DNA from: Heligmosomoides polygyrus polygyrus | Lineage: Eukaryota; Nematoda; Chromadorea; Rhabditida; Heligmosomidae | Direction: 5' to 3' | Assembly: GCA_947396885.1 (NCBI GenBank) | Contig: OX377206.1 | Coordinates: 44,375,631-44,439,630 of the forward strand | Length of the DNA stretch: 64,000 nucleotides | The notes under the pieces: generated by a model | Database searches by the model: none | What the model saw: only the letters and a program-made list of their open reading frames with translations | What the model was told of the DNA's origin: nothing | Position numbers and translations under genes: made by a program | Shown here: positions 1-11,590 of the stretch, piece after piece | How the letters are laid out: each line of letters starts with the position of its first letter | Numbering within the stretch: the stretch's first letter is position 1

Positions 1-3000
1 TGGTGATCCTTCCTCAACAAGTGTCGCGGGCCACGTCAGGCTTTCCGGCTTCGGGTATGGCTGGCCACGCTAGGAACGTAGCCCAGCCTAGCTGGTGATC
101 CTTCCTCACCCAACGTCAGTCGTCGGCTTCGCCGGCACCTGACGCTTGACGTGCGAGCCACTTTAGGAATTCCGGCTTCGGGAATGGCTGGCCACGCTAG
201 GAACGTAGCGCAACCCAGCTGGTGATCCTTCCTCAACCATTGTCTCGGGCCACGTCAGGCTTTCCGGCTTCGGGAATGGCTGGCCACGCTAGGAACGTAG
301 CGCAACCCAGCTGGTGATCCTTCCTCACCCCGCGTCAGTCGTCGACCTCGCCGGCACCAAACGCTGGACATGCGGACCACGCCAGTCATTCCGGCTTCGA
401 GTATGGCTGGCCACGCTAGGAACGTAGCCCAACCTAGCTGATGATCCTTCCTCACCCCGCGTCAGTCGTCGACCTCGCCGGCACCAAACGCTGGACGTGC
501 GAACCACTTTAGGCATTCCGGCTTCGGGAATGGCTGGCCACGCTAGGAACGTAGCCCAGTCATGCTGGTGATCCTTCCTCACCCCGCGTCAGTCGTCGAC
601 CTAGCCGGCACCAAGCGCTGGACATGCGGACCACGCCAGTCATTCCGGCTTCGAGTATGGCTGGCCACGCTAGGAACGTAGCCCAACCTAGCTGATCCTT
701 CCACACCCCGCGCCAGTCGTCGGCTTCGCCGGCACCTGACGCTGGACGTGCGAGGCACTTTAGGCATTCCGGCTTCGGGAATGGCTGGCCACGCTAGGAA
801 CGTAGCCCAGTCATGCTGGTGATCCATCCTCACCCAACGTCAGTCGTCGGCTTCGCCGGCACCTAACGCTGGACGTGCGAGCCACTTCAGGCATTCCGGC
901 TTCGAGAATGGCTGGCCACGCTAGGAACGTAGCCCAACCTAGCTGGTGATCCTTCCTCACCCAACGTCAGTCGTCGGCTTCGCCGGCACCTAACGCTGGA
1001 CGTGCGAGCCACTTCAGGCATTCCGGCTTCGGGAATGGCTGGCCACGCTAGGAACGTAGCCCAGCCTAGCTGGTGATCCTTCCTCAACAAGTGTCGCGGG
1101 CCACGTCAGGCATTCCGGCTTCGAGAATGGCTGGCCACGCTAGGAACGTAGCCCAACCTAGCTGATCCTTCCACACCCCGCGCCAGTCGTCGGCTTCGCC
1201 GGCACCTGACGCTGGACGTGCGAGCCACTTTAGGCATTCCGGCTTCGGGAATGGCTGGCCACGATAGGAACGTAGCCCAGCCTAGCTGGTGATCCTTCCT
1301 CACCCCGCGTCAGTTGTCGACCTCGCCGGCACCAAACGCTGGACATGCGGACCACGCCAGTCATTCCGGCTTCGAGTATGGCTGGCCACGCTAGGAATGT
1401 AGCCCAACCTAGCTGGTGATCCTTCCTCACCCCGCGTCAGTCGTCGACCTCGCCGGCACCTGACGCTGGACGTGCGAGCCACTTTAGGCATTCCGGCTTC
1501 GGGAATGGCTGGCCACGCTAGGAACGTAGCGCAACCCAGCTGGTGATCCTTCCTCAACAAGTGTCGCGGGCCACGTCAGGCTTTCCGGCTTCGGGTATGG
1601 CTGGCCACGCTAGGAACCTAGCCCAACCTAGCTGATCCTTCCACACCCCGCGCCAGTCGTCGGCTTCGCCGGCACCTGACGCTGGACGTGCGAGCCACTT
1701 TAGGCATTCCGGCTTCGGGAATGGCTGGCCACGCTAGGAACGTAGCCCAACCTAGCTGATGATCCTTCCTCAACAAGTGTCGCGGGCCACGTCAGGCTTT
1801 CCGGCTTCGGGTATGGCTGGCCACGCTAGGAACGTAGCCCAGCCTAGCTGGTGATCCTTCCTCACCCCGCGTCAGTCGTCGACCTCGCCGGCACCTGACG
1901 CTGGACGTGCGAGCCACTTTAGGCATTCCGGCTTCGGGAATGGCTGGCCACGCTAGGAACGTAGCGTAGTCATGCTGGTGACCCTTCCTCACCCCGCGTC
2001 AGTCGTCGACCTCGCCGGCACCTGACGCTGGACATGCGGACCACGCCAGTCATTCCGGCTTCGAGTATGGCTGGCCACGCTAGGAACGTAGCCCAGTCAT
2101 GCTGGTGATCCTTCCTCAACAAGTGTCGCGGGCCACGTCAGGCTTTCCGGCTTCGGGAATGGCTGGCCACGCTAGGAACGTAGCGCAACCCAGCTGGTGA
2201 TCCTTCCTCACCCCGCGTCAGTCGTCGACCTCGCCGGCACCTGACTCTGGACGTGCGAGCCACTTTAGGCATTCCGGATTCGGGAATGGCTGGCCACGCT
2301 AGTAACGTAGCGCAACCCAGCTGGTGATCCTTCCTCAACAAGTGTCGCGGGCCACGTCAGGCTTTCCGGCTTCGGGAATGGCTGGCCACGCTAGGAACGT
2401 AGCGCAACCCAGCTGGTGATCCTTCCTCACCCCGCGTCAGTCGTCGACCTCGCCGGCACCAAACGCTGGACATGCGGACCACGCCAGTCATTCCGGCTTC
2501 GAGTATGGCTGGCCACGCTAGGAACGTAGCCCAACCTAGCTGATGATCCTTCCTCACCCCGCGTCAGTCGTCGACCTCGCCGGCACCTGACTCTGGACGT
2601 GCGAGCCACTTTAGGCATTCCGGATTCGGGAATGGCTGGCCACGCTAGTAACGTAGCGCAACCCAGCTGGTGATCCTTCCTCAACAAGTGTCGCGGGCCA
2701 CGTCAGGCTTTCCGGCTTCGGGAATGGCTGGCCACGCTAGGAACGTAGCGCAACCCAGCTGGTGATCCTTCCTCACCCCGCGTCAGTCGTCGACCTCGCC
2801 GGCACCAAACGCTGGACATGCGGACCACGCCAGTCATTCCGGCTTCGAGTATGGCTGGCCACGCTAGGAATGTAGCCCAACCTAGCTGATGATCCTTCCT
2901 CAACAAGTGTCGCGGGCCACGTCAGGCTTTCCGGCTTCGGGTATGGCTGGCCACGCTAGGAACGTAGCCCAGCCTAGCTGGTGATCCTTCCTCACCCCGC

Positions 3001-4134
3001 GTCAGTCGTCGACCTCGCCGGCACCTGACGCTGGACGTGCGAGCCACTTTAGGCATTCCGGCTTCGGGAATGGCTGGCCACGCTAGGAACGTAGCGCAAC
3101 CCAGCTGGTGATCCTTCCTCAACAAGTGTCGCGGGCCACGTCAGGCTTTCCGGCTTCGGGTATGGCTGGCCACGCTAGGAACCTAGCCCAACCTAGCTGA
3201 TCCTTCCACACCCCGCGCCAGTCGTCGGCTTCGCCGGCACCTGACGCTGGACGTGCGAGCCACTTTAGGCATTCCGGCTTCGGGAATGGCTGGCCACGCT
3301 AGGAACGTAGCCCAACCTAGCTGATGATCCTTCCTCAACAAGTGTCGCGGGCCACGTCAGGCTTTCCGGCTTCGGGTATGGCTGGCCACGCTAGGAACGT
3401 AGCCCAGCCTAGCTGGTGATCCTTCCTCACCCCGCGTCAGTCGTCGACCTCGCCGGCACCTGACGCTGGACGTGCGAGCCACTTTAGGCATTCCGGCTTC
3501 GGGAATGGCTGGCCACGCTAGGAACGTAGCGTAGTCATGCTGGTGACCCTTCCTCACCCCGCGTCAGTCGTCGACCTCGCCGGCACCAAACGCTGGACAT
3601 GCGGACCACGCCAGTCATTCCGGCTTCGAGTATGGCTGGCCACGCTAGGAATGTAGCCCAACCTAGCTGATGATCCTTCCTCAACAAGTGTCGCGGGCCA
3701 CGTCAGGCTTTCCGGCTTCGGGTATGGCTGGCCACGCTAGGAACGTAGCCCAGCCTAGCTGGTGATCCTTCCTCACCCCGCGTCAGTCGTCGACCTCGCC
3801 GGCACCTGACGCTGGACGTGCGAGCCACTTTAGGCATTCCGGCTTCGGGAATGGCTGGCCACGCTAGGAACGTAGCCCAACCTAGCTGGTGATCCTTCCT
3901 CACCCCGCGTCAGTCGTCGACCTCGCCGGCACCTGACGCTGGACATGCGGACCACGCCAGTCATTCCGGCTTCGAGTATGGCTGGCCACGCTAGGAACGT
4001 AGTCCAGTCATGCTGGTGATCCTTCCTCACCCAACGTCAGTCGTCGGCTTCGCCGGCACCTGACGCTTGACGTGCGAGCCACTTTAGGCATTCCGGCTTC
4101 GGGAATGGCTGGCCACGCTAGGGACGTAGTCCAG
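1..4134 (+). repeat. Left zone: irregular 219- and 346-bp HOR motifs
   Basis: Monomers alternate as L+S (219 bp) and L+L+S (346 bp) groups with many point variants and no long-range regular unit. Examples are the 219-bp step between matching sites at 36 and 255 and the 346-bp step between 2357 and 2703. The lower regularity compared with the centre suggests an older or less recently homogenised part of the array. No other sequence is embedded here. Confidence 0.8.
1411..3587 (+). repeat. Duplicated ~612-bp block, offset 1565 bp
   Basis: Positions about 1411-2022 match about 2976-3587 at a constant offset of 1565 bp. Both share the rare variant GGAACCTAGCCC (near 1614 and 3179) and the rare linker GCGTAGTCATGCTGGTGACC (near 1969 and 3534). 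The match ends at the CACC box (CCTGACG against CCAAACG). 1565 equals 8L+6S less 3 bp, so the duplication preserved monomer register. Confidence 0.75.
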
Positions 4135-4760
4135 TCATGTTGGTGATCCTTCCTCACCCAACGTCAGTCGTCGGCTTCGCCGGCACCTAACGCTGGACGT
4201 GCGAGCCACTTCAGGCATTCCGGCTTCGGGAATGGCTGGCCACGCTAGTAACGTAGCGCAACCCAGCTGGTGATCCTTCCTCAACCATTGTCTCGGGCGA
4301 CGCCAGGCATTCCGGCCTCGGGTATGGCTGGCCACGCTAGGAACGTAGCCTAGTCATGCTGGTGATCCTTCCTCACCCCGCGTCAGTCGTCAACCTCGCC
4401 GGCACCAAACGCTGGACATGCGGACCACGCCAGTCATTCCGGCTTCGAGTATGGCTGGCCACGCTAGGAACGCAGCCCAACCTAGCTGATGATCCTTCCT
4501 CAACAAGTGTCGCGGGCCACGTCAGGCTTTCCGGCTTCGGGTATGGCTGGCCACGCTAGGAACGTAGCCCAGCCTAGCTGGTGATCCTTCCTCACCCCGC
4601 GTCAGTCGTCGACCTCGCCGGCACCTGACTCTGGACGTGCGAGCCACTTTAGGCATTCCGGATTCGGGAATGGCTGGCCACGCTAGGAACGTAGCCTAGT
4701 CATGCTGGTGATCCTTCCTCACCCCGCGTCAGTCGTCGACCCCGCCGACACCTAACGCTG
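4135..4760 (+). repeat. Block shared with the right end of the window
   Basis: This block matches 59102-59727 at an offset of 54967 bp, and again the later 1291-bp copies near 60.4 and 61.7 kb. Shared rare variants are AACGCAGCCCAACC (at 4471, 59438, 60729 and 62020 by its CGCAG) and GACCCCGCCGACACC (at 4738, 59705, 60996, 62287). Agreement is partial: the linker at about 4690 is CCTAGTCATG while the right copy has CCCAACCCAG. The central 50 kb lacks these variants. Confidence 0.75.
4497..4588 (+). repeat. Representative short monomer, subtype S1 (92 bp)
   Basis: S1 starts TCCTCAACAAGTGTCGCGGG and joins the common body at GTCAGGCTTTCCGGCTTCGG. Compared with L it lacks about 35 bp, covering the GTCGACCTCGCC and CACC boxes; the 3' half with the GGCTGGCCACGC core is unchanged. 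S1 usually follows the linker CCCAGCCTAGCTGGTGATCC or a GATGATCC-type linker, so monomer order is not random. A common derivative of 89 bp has the short linker CCCAACCTAGCTGATCC. Confidence 0.93.
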
Positions 4761-7700
4761 GACGTGCGAGCCACTTCAGGCATTCCGGATTCGGGAATGG
4801 CTGGCCACGCTAGGAACGTAGCCTAGTCATGCTGGTGATCCTTCGTCACCCCGCGTCAGTCGTCAACCTCGCCGGCACCTAACGCTGGACGTGCGAGCCA
4901 CTTCAGGCATTCCGGCTTCGGGAATGGCTGGCCACGCTAGGAACGTAGCCCAGCCTAGCTGGTGATCCTTCCTCAACAAGTGTCGCGGACCACGTCAGGC
5001 TTTCCGGCTTCGGGTATGGCTGGCCACGCTAGGAACGTAGCCCAACCTAGCTGATCCTTCCACACCCCGCGCCAGTCGTCGGCTTCGCCGGCACCTGACG
5101 CTGGACGTGCGAGCCACTTTAGGCATTCCGGCTTCGGGAATGGCTGGCCACGCTAGGAACGTAGCCCAGTCATGCTGGTGACCCTTCCTCACCCCGCGTC
5201 AGTCGTCGACCTCGCCGGCACCAAACGCTGGACGTGCGAGCCACTTCAGGCATTCCGGCTTCGGGAATGGCTGGCCACGCTAGGAACGTAGCCCAGTCAT
5301 GCTGGTGACCCTTCCTCACCCCGCGTCAGTCGTCGACCTCGCCGGCACCTGACTCTGGATGTGCGAGCCACTTTAGGCATTCCGGATTCGGGAATGGCTG
5401 GCCACGCTAGTAACGTAGCGCAACCCAGCTGGTGATCCTTCCTCAACCATTGTCTCGGGCTACGCCAGGCATTCCGGCCTCGGGTATGGCTGGCCACGCT
5501 AGGAACGTAGCCTAGTCATGCTGGTGATCCTTCCTCACCCCGCGTCAGTCGTCGACCTCGCCGGCACCAAACGCTGGACATGCGGACCACGCCAGTCATT
5601 CCGGTTTCGAGTATGGCTGGCCACGCTAGGAACGTAGCCCAACCTAGCTGATGATCCTTCCTCACCCCGCGTCAGTCGTCAACCTCGCCGGCACCTAACG
5701 CTGGACGTGCGAGCCACTTCAGGCATTCCGGCTTCGGGAATGGCTGGCCACGCTAGGAACGTAGCGCAACCCAGCTGGTGATCCTTCCTCAACCATTGTC
5801 TCGGGCTACGCCAGGCATTCCGGCCTCGGGTATGGCTCGCCACGCTTGGAACGTAGCCTAGTCATGCTGGTGATCCTTCCTCACCCCGCGCCAGTCGTCG
5901 GCTTCGCCGGCACCTGACGCTTGACGTGCGAGCCACTTTAGGCATTCCGGCTTCGGGAATGGCTGGCCACGCTAGGAACGTAGTCCAGTCATGCTGGTGA
6001 TCCTTCCTCACCCAACGTCAGTCGTCGGCTTCGCCGGCACCTAACGCTGGACGTGCGAGCCACTTCAGGCATTCCGGCTTCGGGAATGGCTGGCCACGCT
6101 AGGAACGTAGCCTAGTCATGCTGGTGATCCTTCCTCACCCCGCGTCAGTCGTCAACCTCGCCGGCACCTAACGCTGGACGTGCGAGCCACTTCAGGCATT
6201 CCGGCTTCGGGAATGGCTGGCCACGCTAGGAACGTAGCCCAGCCTAGCTGGTGATCCTTCCTCAACAAGTGTCGCGGGCCACGTCAGGCTTTCCGGCTTC
6301 GGGTATGGCTCGCCACGCTTGGAACGTAGTCCAGTCATGCTGGTGATCCTTCCTCACCCAACGTCTGTCAACGCTGGACGTGCGAGCCACTTCAGGCATT
6401 CCGGCTTCGGGAATGGCTGGCCACGCTAGGAACGTAGCCTAGTCATGCTGGTGATCCTTCGTCACCCCGCGTCAGTCGTCAACCTCGCCGGCACCTAACG
6501 CTGGACGTGCGAGCCACTTCAGGCATTCCGGCTTCGGGAATGGCTGGCCACGCTAGGAACGTAGCCCAGCCTAGCTGGTGATCCTTCCTCACCCCGCGCC
6601 AGTCGTCGGCTTCGCCGGCACCTGACGCTGGACGTGCGAGCCACTTTAGGCATTCCGGCTTCGGGAATGGCTGGCCACGCTAGGAACGTAGCCCAGTCAT
6701 GCTGGTGACCCTTCCTCACCCCGCGTCAGTCGTCGACCTCGCCGGCACCAAACGCTGGACGTGCGAGCCACTTCAGGCATTCCGGCTTCGGGAATGGCTG
6801 GCCACGCTAGGAACGTAGCCTAGTCATGCTGGTGACCCTTCCTCACCCCGCGTCAGTCGTCGGCCTCGCCGGCACCAAACGCTGGACATGCGGACCACGC
6901 CAGTCATTCCGGCTTCGAGTATGGCTGGCCACGCTAGGAACGTAGCCCAGTCATGCTGGTGACCCTTCCTCACCCCGCGTCAGTCGTCGACCTCGCCGGC
7001 ACCTGACTCTGGACGTGCAAGCCACTTTAGGCATTCCGGATTCGGGAATGGCTGGCCACGCTAGTAACGTAGCGCAACCCAGCTGGTGATCCTTCCTCAA
7101 CCATTGTCTCGGGCTACGCCAGGCATTCCGGCCTTGGGTATGGCTGGCCACGCTAGGAACGTAGCCTAGTCATGCTGGTGATCCTTCCTCAACCAACGTC
7201 AGTCGTCGGCTTCGCCAGCACCTAACGCTGGACGTGCGAGCCACTTCAGGCATTCCGGTTTCGGGAATGGCTGGCCACGCTAGGAACGTAGTCCAGTCAT
7301 GCTGGTGATCCTTCCTCAACCATTGTCTCGGGCTACGCCAGGCATTCCGGCCTCGGGTATGGCTCGCCACGCTTGGAACGTAGCCTAGTCACGCTAGTGA
7401 TCCTTCCTCACCCCGCGCCAGTCGTCGGCTTCGCCGGCACCTGACGCTTCACGTGCGAGCCACTTTAGGCATTCCGGCTTCGGGAATGGCTGGCCACGCT
7501 AGGAACGTAGTCCAGTCATGCTGGTGATCCTTCCTCACCCAACGTCAGTCGTCGGCTTCGCCGGCACCTAAGGCTGGACGTGCGAGCCACTTCAGGCATT
7601 CCGGCTTCGGGAATGTCTGGCCACGCTAGGAACGTAGCGCAACCCAGCTGGTGATCCTTCCTCAACCATTGTCTCGGGCTACGCCAGGCATTCCGGCCTC

Positions 7701-8680
7701 GGGTATGGCTCGCCACGCTTGGAACGTAGCCTAGTCATGCTGGTGATCCTTCCTCACCCCGCGCCAGTCGTCGGCTTCGCCGGCACCTGACGCTTGACGT
7801 GCGAGCCACTTTAGGCATTCCGGCTTCGGGAATGGCTGGCCACGCTAGGAACGTAGTCCAGTCATGCTGGTGATCCTTCCTCACCCAACGTCAGTCGTCG
7901 GCTTCGCCGGCACCTAACGCTGGACGTGCGAGCCACTTTAGGCATTCCGGCTTCGGGAATGGCTGGCCAGGCTAGGAACGTAGCCCAGTCATGCTGGTGA
8001 CCCTTCCTCACCCCGCGTCAGTCGTCGACCTCGCCGGCACCAAACGCTGGACATGCGGACCACGCCAGTCATCCCGGCTTCGAGTATGGCTGGCCACGCT
8101 AGGAATGTAGCCCAACCTAGCTGATGATCCTTCCTCAACAAGTGTCGCGGGCCACGTCAGGCTTTCCGGCTTCGGGTATGGCTGGCCACGCTAGGAACGT
8201 AGCCCAGTCATGCTGGTGACCCTTCCTCACCCCGCGTCAGTCGTCGACCTCGCCGGCACCTAACGCTGGACGTGCGAGCCACTTCAGGCATTCCGGCTTC
8301 GGGAATGGCTGGCCACGCTAGGAACGTAGCCTAGTCATGCTGGTGATCCTTCGTCACCCCGCGTCAGTCGTCAACCTCGCCGGCACCTAACGCTGGACGT
8401 GCGAGCCACTTCAGGCATTCCGGCTTCGGGAATGGCTGGCCACGCTAGGAACGTAGCCCAGCCTAGCTGGTGATCCTTCCTCAACAAGTGTCGCGGACCA
8501 CGTCAGGCTTTCCGGCTTCGGGTATGGCTGGCCACGCTAGGAACGTAGCCCAACCTAGCTGATCCTTCCACACCCCGCGCCAGTCGTCGGCTTCGCCGGC
8601 ACCTGACGCTGGACGTGCGAGCCACTTCAGGCATTCCGGCTTCGGGAATGGCTGGCCACGCTAGGAACGTAGCCTAGTCA
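4760..8680 (+). repeat. Mixed L/S region, weak ~1.6-1.9-kb modularity
   Basis: Only satellite monomers are present. The private variant CTTCGTCACC (in place of CTTCCTCACC) occurs at 4841, 6457 and 8349, marking modules spaced 1616 and 1892 bp apart. The piece around 6951-7370 matches 16371-16790 at an offset of 9420 bp. A 689-bp step relates about 8040 to 8730. One monomer at 6351-6458 carries an internal deletion. Confidence 0.75.
6351..6458 (+). repeat. Internally deleted long monomer (108 bp)
   Basis: The monomer reads CACCCAACGTCTGTCAACGC, so about 19 bp covering the GTCGGCTTCGCC and CACC boxes is missing relative to a 127-bp L unit. I saw this deletion only once, unlike most variants in the window, so it is probably a recent or unamplified event. 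Confidence 0.85.
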
Positions 8681-9114
8681 TGCTGGTGACCCTTCCTCAC
8701 CCCGCGTCAGTCGTCGACCTCGCCGGCACCAAACGCTGGACATGCGGACCACGCCAGTCATTCCGGCTTCGAGTATGGCTGGCCACGCTAGGAATGTAGC
8801 CCAACCTAGCTGATGATCCTTCCTCAACAAGTGTCGCGGGCCACGTCAGGCTTTCCGGCTTCGGGTATGGCTGGCCACGCTAGGAACGTAGCCCAGTCAT
8901 GCTGGTGACCCTTCCTCACCCCGCGTCAGTCGTCGACCTCGCCGGCACCTAACGCTGGACGTGCGAGCCACTTCAGGCATTCCGGCTTCGGGAATGGCTG
9001 GCCACGCTAGGAACGTAGCCCAACCTAGCTGATCCTTCCACACCCCGCGCCAGTCGTCGGCTTCGCCGGCACCTGACGCTGGACGTGCGAGCCACTTTAG
9101 GCATTCCGGCTTCG

Positions 9115-9155
9115 GGAATGGCTGGCCACGCTAGGAACGCGTGGCCAGCCATTCC
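9115..9155. repeat. 17-bp perfect inverted repeat, 7-nt loop (copy 1)
   Basis: GGAATGGCTGGCCACGC at 9115-9131 is followed by the loop TAGGAAC and then its exact reverse complement at 9139-9155. The right arm replaces the usual linker between the core and the next TCCTCACC box, so the array runs core, inverted core, next monomer. It is the only place, with its duplicate at 10747, where the core appears inverted. The form suggests a template switch during replication or repair. Confidence 0.93.
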
Positions 9156-9206
9156 TCACCCCGCGTCAGTCGTCCACCTCGCCGGCACCTGACGCTGGAC
9201 ATGCGG

Positions 9207-9278
9207 ACCACGCCAGTCATTCCGGCTTCGAGTATGGCTGGCCACGCTAGGAATCGAAGCCGGAATGACTGGCGTGGT
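9207..9278. repeat. 25-bp perfect inverted repeat, 22-nt loop (copy 1)
   Basis: The left arm, 9207-9231 (starts ACCACGCCAGTC, ends GGCTTCGA), is a normal part of the GACATGCGG-type L monomer. The right arm, 9254-9278, is its exact reverse complement and is followed directly by TCGCCGGCACC, the CACC box of another monomer. The loop at 9232-9253 is ordinary core sequence. The linker and 5' boxes normally found after the core are replaced by the inverted copy. Confidence 0.93.
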
Positions 9279-10746
9279 TCGCCGGCACCTGACGCTGGAC
9301 GTGCGAGCCACTTTAGGCATTCCGGCTTCGGGAATGGCTGGCCACGCTAGGAACGTAGCCCAGTCATGCTGGTGATCCTTCCTCACCCAACGTCAGTCGT
9401 CGGCTTTGCCGGCACCTAAGGCTGGACGTGCGAGCCACTTCAGGCATTCCGGCTTCGGGAATGGCTGGCCACGCTAGGAACGTAGTCCAGTCATGCTGGT
9501 GATCCTTCCTCACCCAACGTCAGTCGTCGGCTTCGCCGGCACCTAAGGCTGGACGTGCGAGCCACTTCAGGCATTCCGGCTTCGGGAATGTCTGGCCACG
9601 CTAGGAACGTAGCGCAACCCAGCTGGTGATCCTTCCTCAACCATTGTCTCGGGCTACGCCAGGCATTCCGGCCTCGGGTATGGCTCGCCACGCTTGGAAC
9701 GTAGCCTAGTCATGCTGGTGATCCTTCCTCACCCCGCGCCAGTCGTCGGCTTCGCCGGCACCTGACGCTTGACGTGCGAGCCACTTTAGGCATTCCGGCT
9801 TCGGGAATGGCTGGCCACGCTAGGAACGTAGTCCAGTCATGCTGGTGATCCTTCCTCACCCAACGTCAGTCGTCGGCTTCGCCGGCACCTAACGCTGGAC
9901 GTGCGAGCCACTTTAGGCATTCCGGCTTCGGGAATGGCTGGCCACGCTAGGAACGTAGCCCAGTCATGCTGGTGACCCTTCCTCACCCCGCGTCAGTCGT
10001 CGACCTCGCCGGCACCAAACGCTGGACATGCGGACCACGCTAGTCATTCCGGCTTCGAGTATGGCTGGCCACGCTAGGAATGTAGCCCAACCTAGCTGAT
10101 GATCCTTCCTCAACAAGTGTCGCGGGCCACGTCAGGCTTTCCGGCTTCGGGTATGGCTGGCCACGCTAGGAACGTAGCCCAGTCATGCTGGTGACCCTTC
10201 CTCACCCAACGTCAGTCGTCGGCTTCGCCGGCACCTAACGCTGGACGTGCGAGCCACTTTAGGCATTCCGGCTTCGGGAATGGCTGGCCACGCTAGGAAC
10301 GTAGCCCAGTCATGCTGGTGACCCTTCCTCACCCCGCGTCAGTCGTCGACCTCGCCGGCACCAAACGCTGGACATGCGGACCACGCCAGTCATTCCGGCT
10401 TCGAGTATGGCTGGCCACGCTAGGAATGTAGCCCAACCTAGCTGATGATCCTTCCTCAACAAGTGTCGCGGGCCACGTCAGGCTTTCCGGCTTCGGGTAT
10501 GGCTGGCCACGCTAGGAACGTAGCCCAGTCATGCTGGTGACCCTTCCTCACCCCGCGTCAGTCGTCGACCTCGCCGGCACCTAACGCTGGACGTGCGAGC
10601 CACTTCAGGTATTCCGGCTTCGGGAATGGCTGGCCACGCTAGGAACGTAGCCCAACCTAGCTGATCCTTCCACACCCCGCGCCAGTCGTCGGCTTCGCCG
10701 GCACCTGACGCTGGACGTGCGAGCCACTTTAGGCATTCCGGCTTCG

Positions 10747-10787
10747 GGAATGGCTGGCCACGCTAGGAACGCGTGGCCAGCCATTCC
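10747..10787. repeat. 17-bp perfect inverted repeat (copy 2)
   Basis: Identical to the structure at 9115-9155, at an offset of 1632 bp, and therefore carried by the 1632-bp duplication rather than formed independently. Confidence 0.92.
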
Positions 10788-10838
10788 TCACCCCGCGTCA
10801 GTCGTCCACCTCGCCGGCACCTGACGCTGGACATGCGG

Positions 10839-10910
10839 ACCACGCCAGTCATTCCGGCTTCGAGTATGGCTGGCCACGCTAGGAATCGAAGCCGGAATGA
10901 CTGGCGTGGT
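10839..10910. repeat. 25-bp perfect inverted repeat (copy 2)
   Basis: Arms 10839-10863 and 10886-10910, same as copy 1 at an offset of 1632 bp. Confidence 0.92.
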
Positions 10911-11590
10911 TCGCCGGCACCTGACGCTGGACGTGCGAGCCACTTTAGGCATTCCGGCTTCGGGAATGGCTGGCCACGCTAGGAACGTAGCCCAGTCATG
11001 CTGGTGATCCTTCCTCACCCAACGTCAGTCGTCGGCTTTGCCGGCACCTAAGGCTGGACGTGCGAGCCACTTCAAGCATTCCGGCTTCGGGAATGGCTGG
11101 CCACGCTAGGAACGTAGTCCAGTCATGCTGGTGATCCTTCCTCACCCAACGTCAGTCGTCGGCTTCGCCGGCACCTAAGGCTGGACGTGCGAGCCACTTC
11201 AGGCATTCCGGCTTCGGGAATGTCTGGCCACGCTAGGAACGTAGCGCAACCCAGCTGGTGATCCTTCCTCAACCATTGTCTCGGGCTACGCCAGGCATTC
11301 CGGCCTCGGGTATGGCTCGCCACGCTTGGAACGTAGCCTAGTCATGCTGGTGATCCTTCCTCACCCCGCGCCAGTCGTCGGCTTCGCCGGCACCTGACGC
11401 TTGACGTGCGAGCCACTTTAGGCATTCCGGCTTCGGGAATGGCTGGCCACGCTAGGAACGTAGTCCAGTCATGCTGGTGATCCTTCCTCACCCAACGTCA
11501 GTCGTCGGCTTCGCCGGCACCTAACGCTGGACGTGCGAGCCACTTTAGGCATTCCGGCTTCGGGAATGGCTGGCCACGCTAGGAACGTAG

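Noticed and set aside
36..455. Identity with primate gamma satellite because L+S is 219 bp and GC-rich
   Set aside because: Only size and composition agree; I see no sequence similarity I can vouch for, and the independent L and S units do not fit a plain 220-bp monomer.
9115..9278. Transposon terminal inverted repeats or a rho-independent terminator
   Set aside because: The arms are copies of the satellite itself, there is no transposase or target-site duplication, and no T-tract follows the hairpins.
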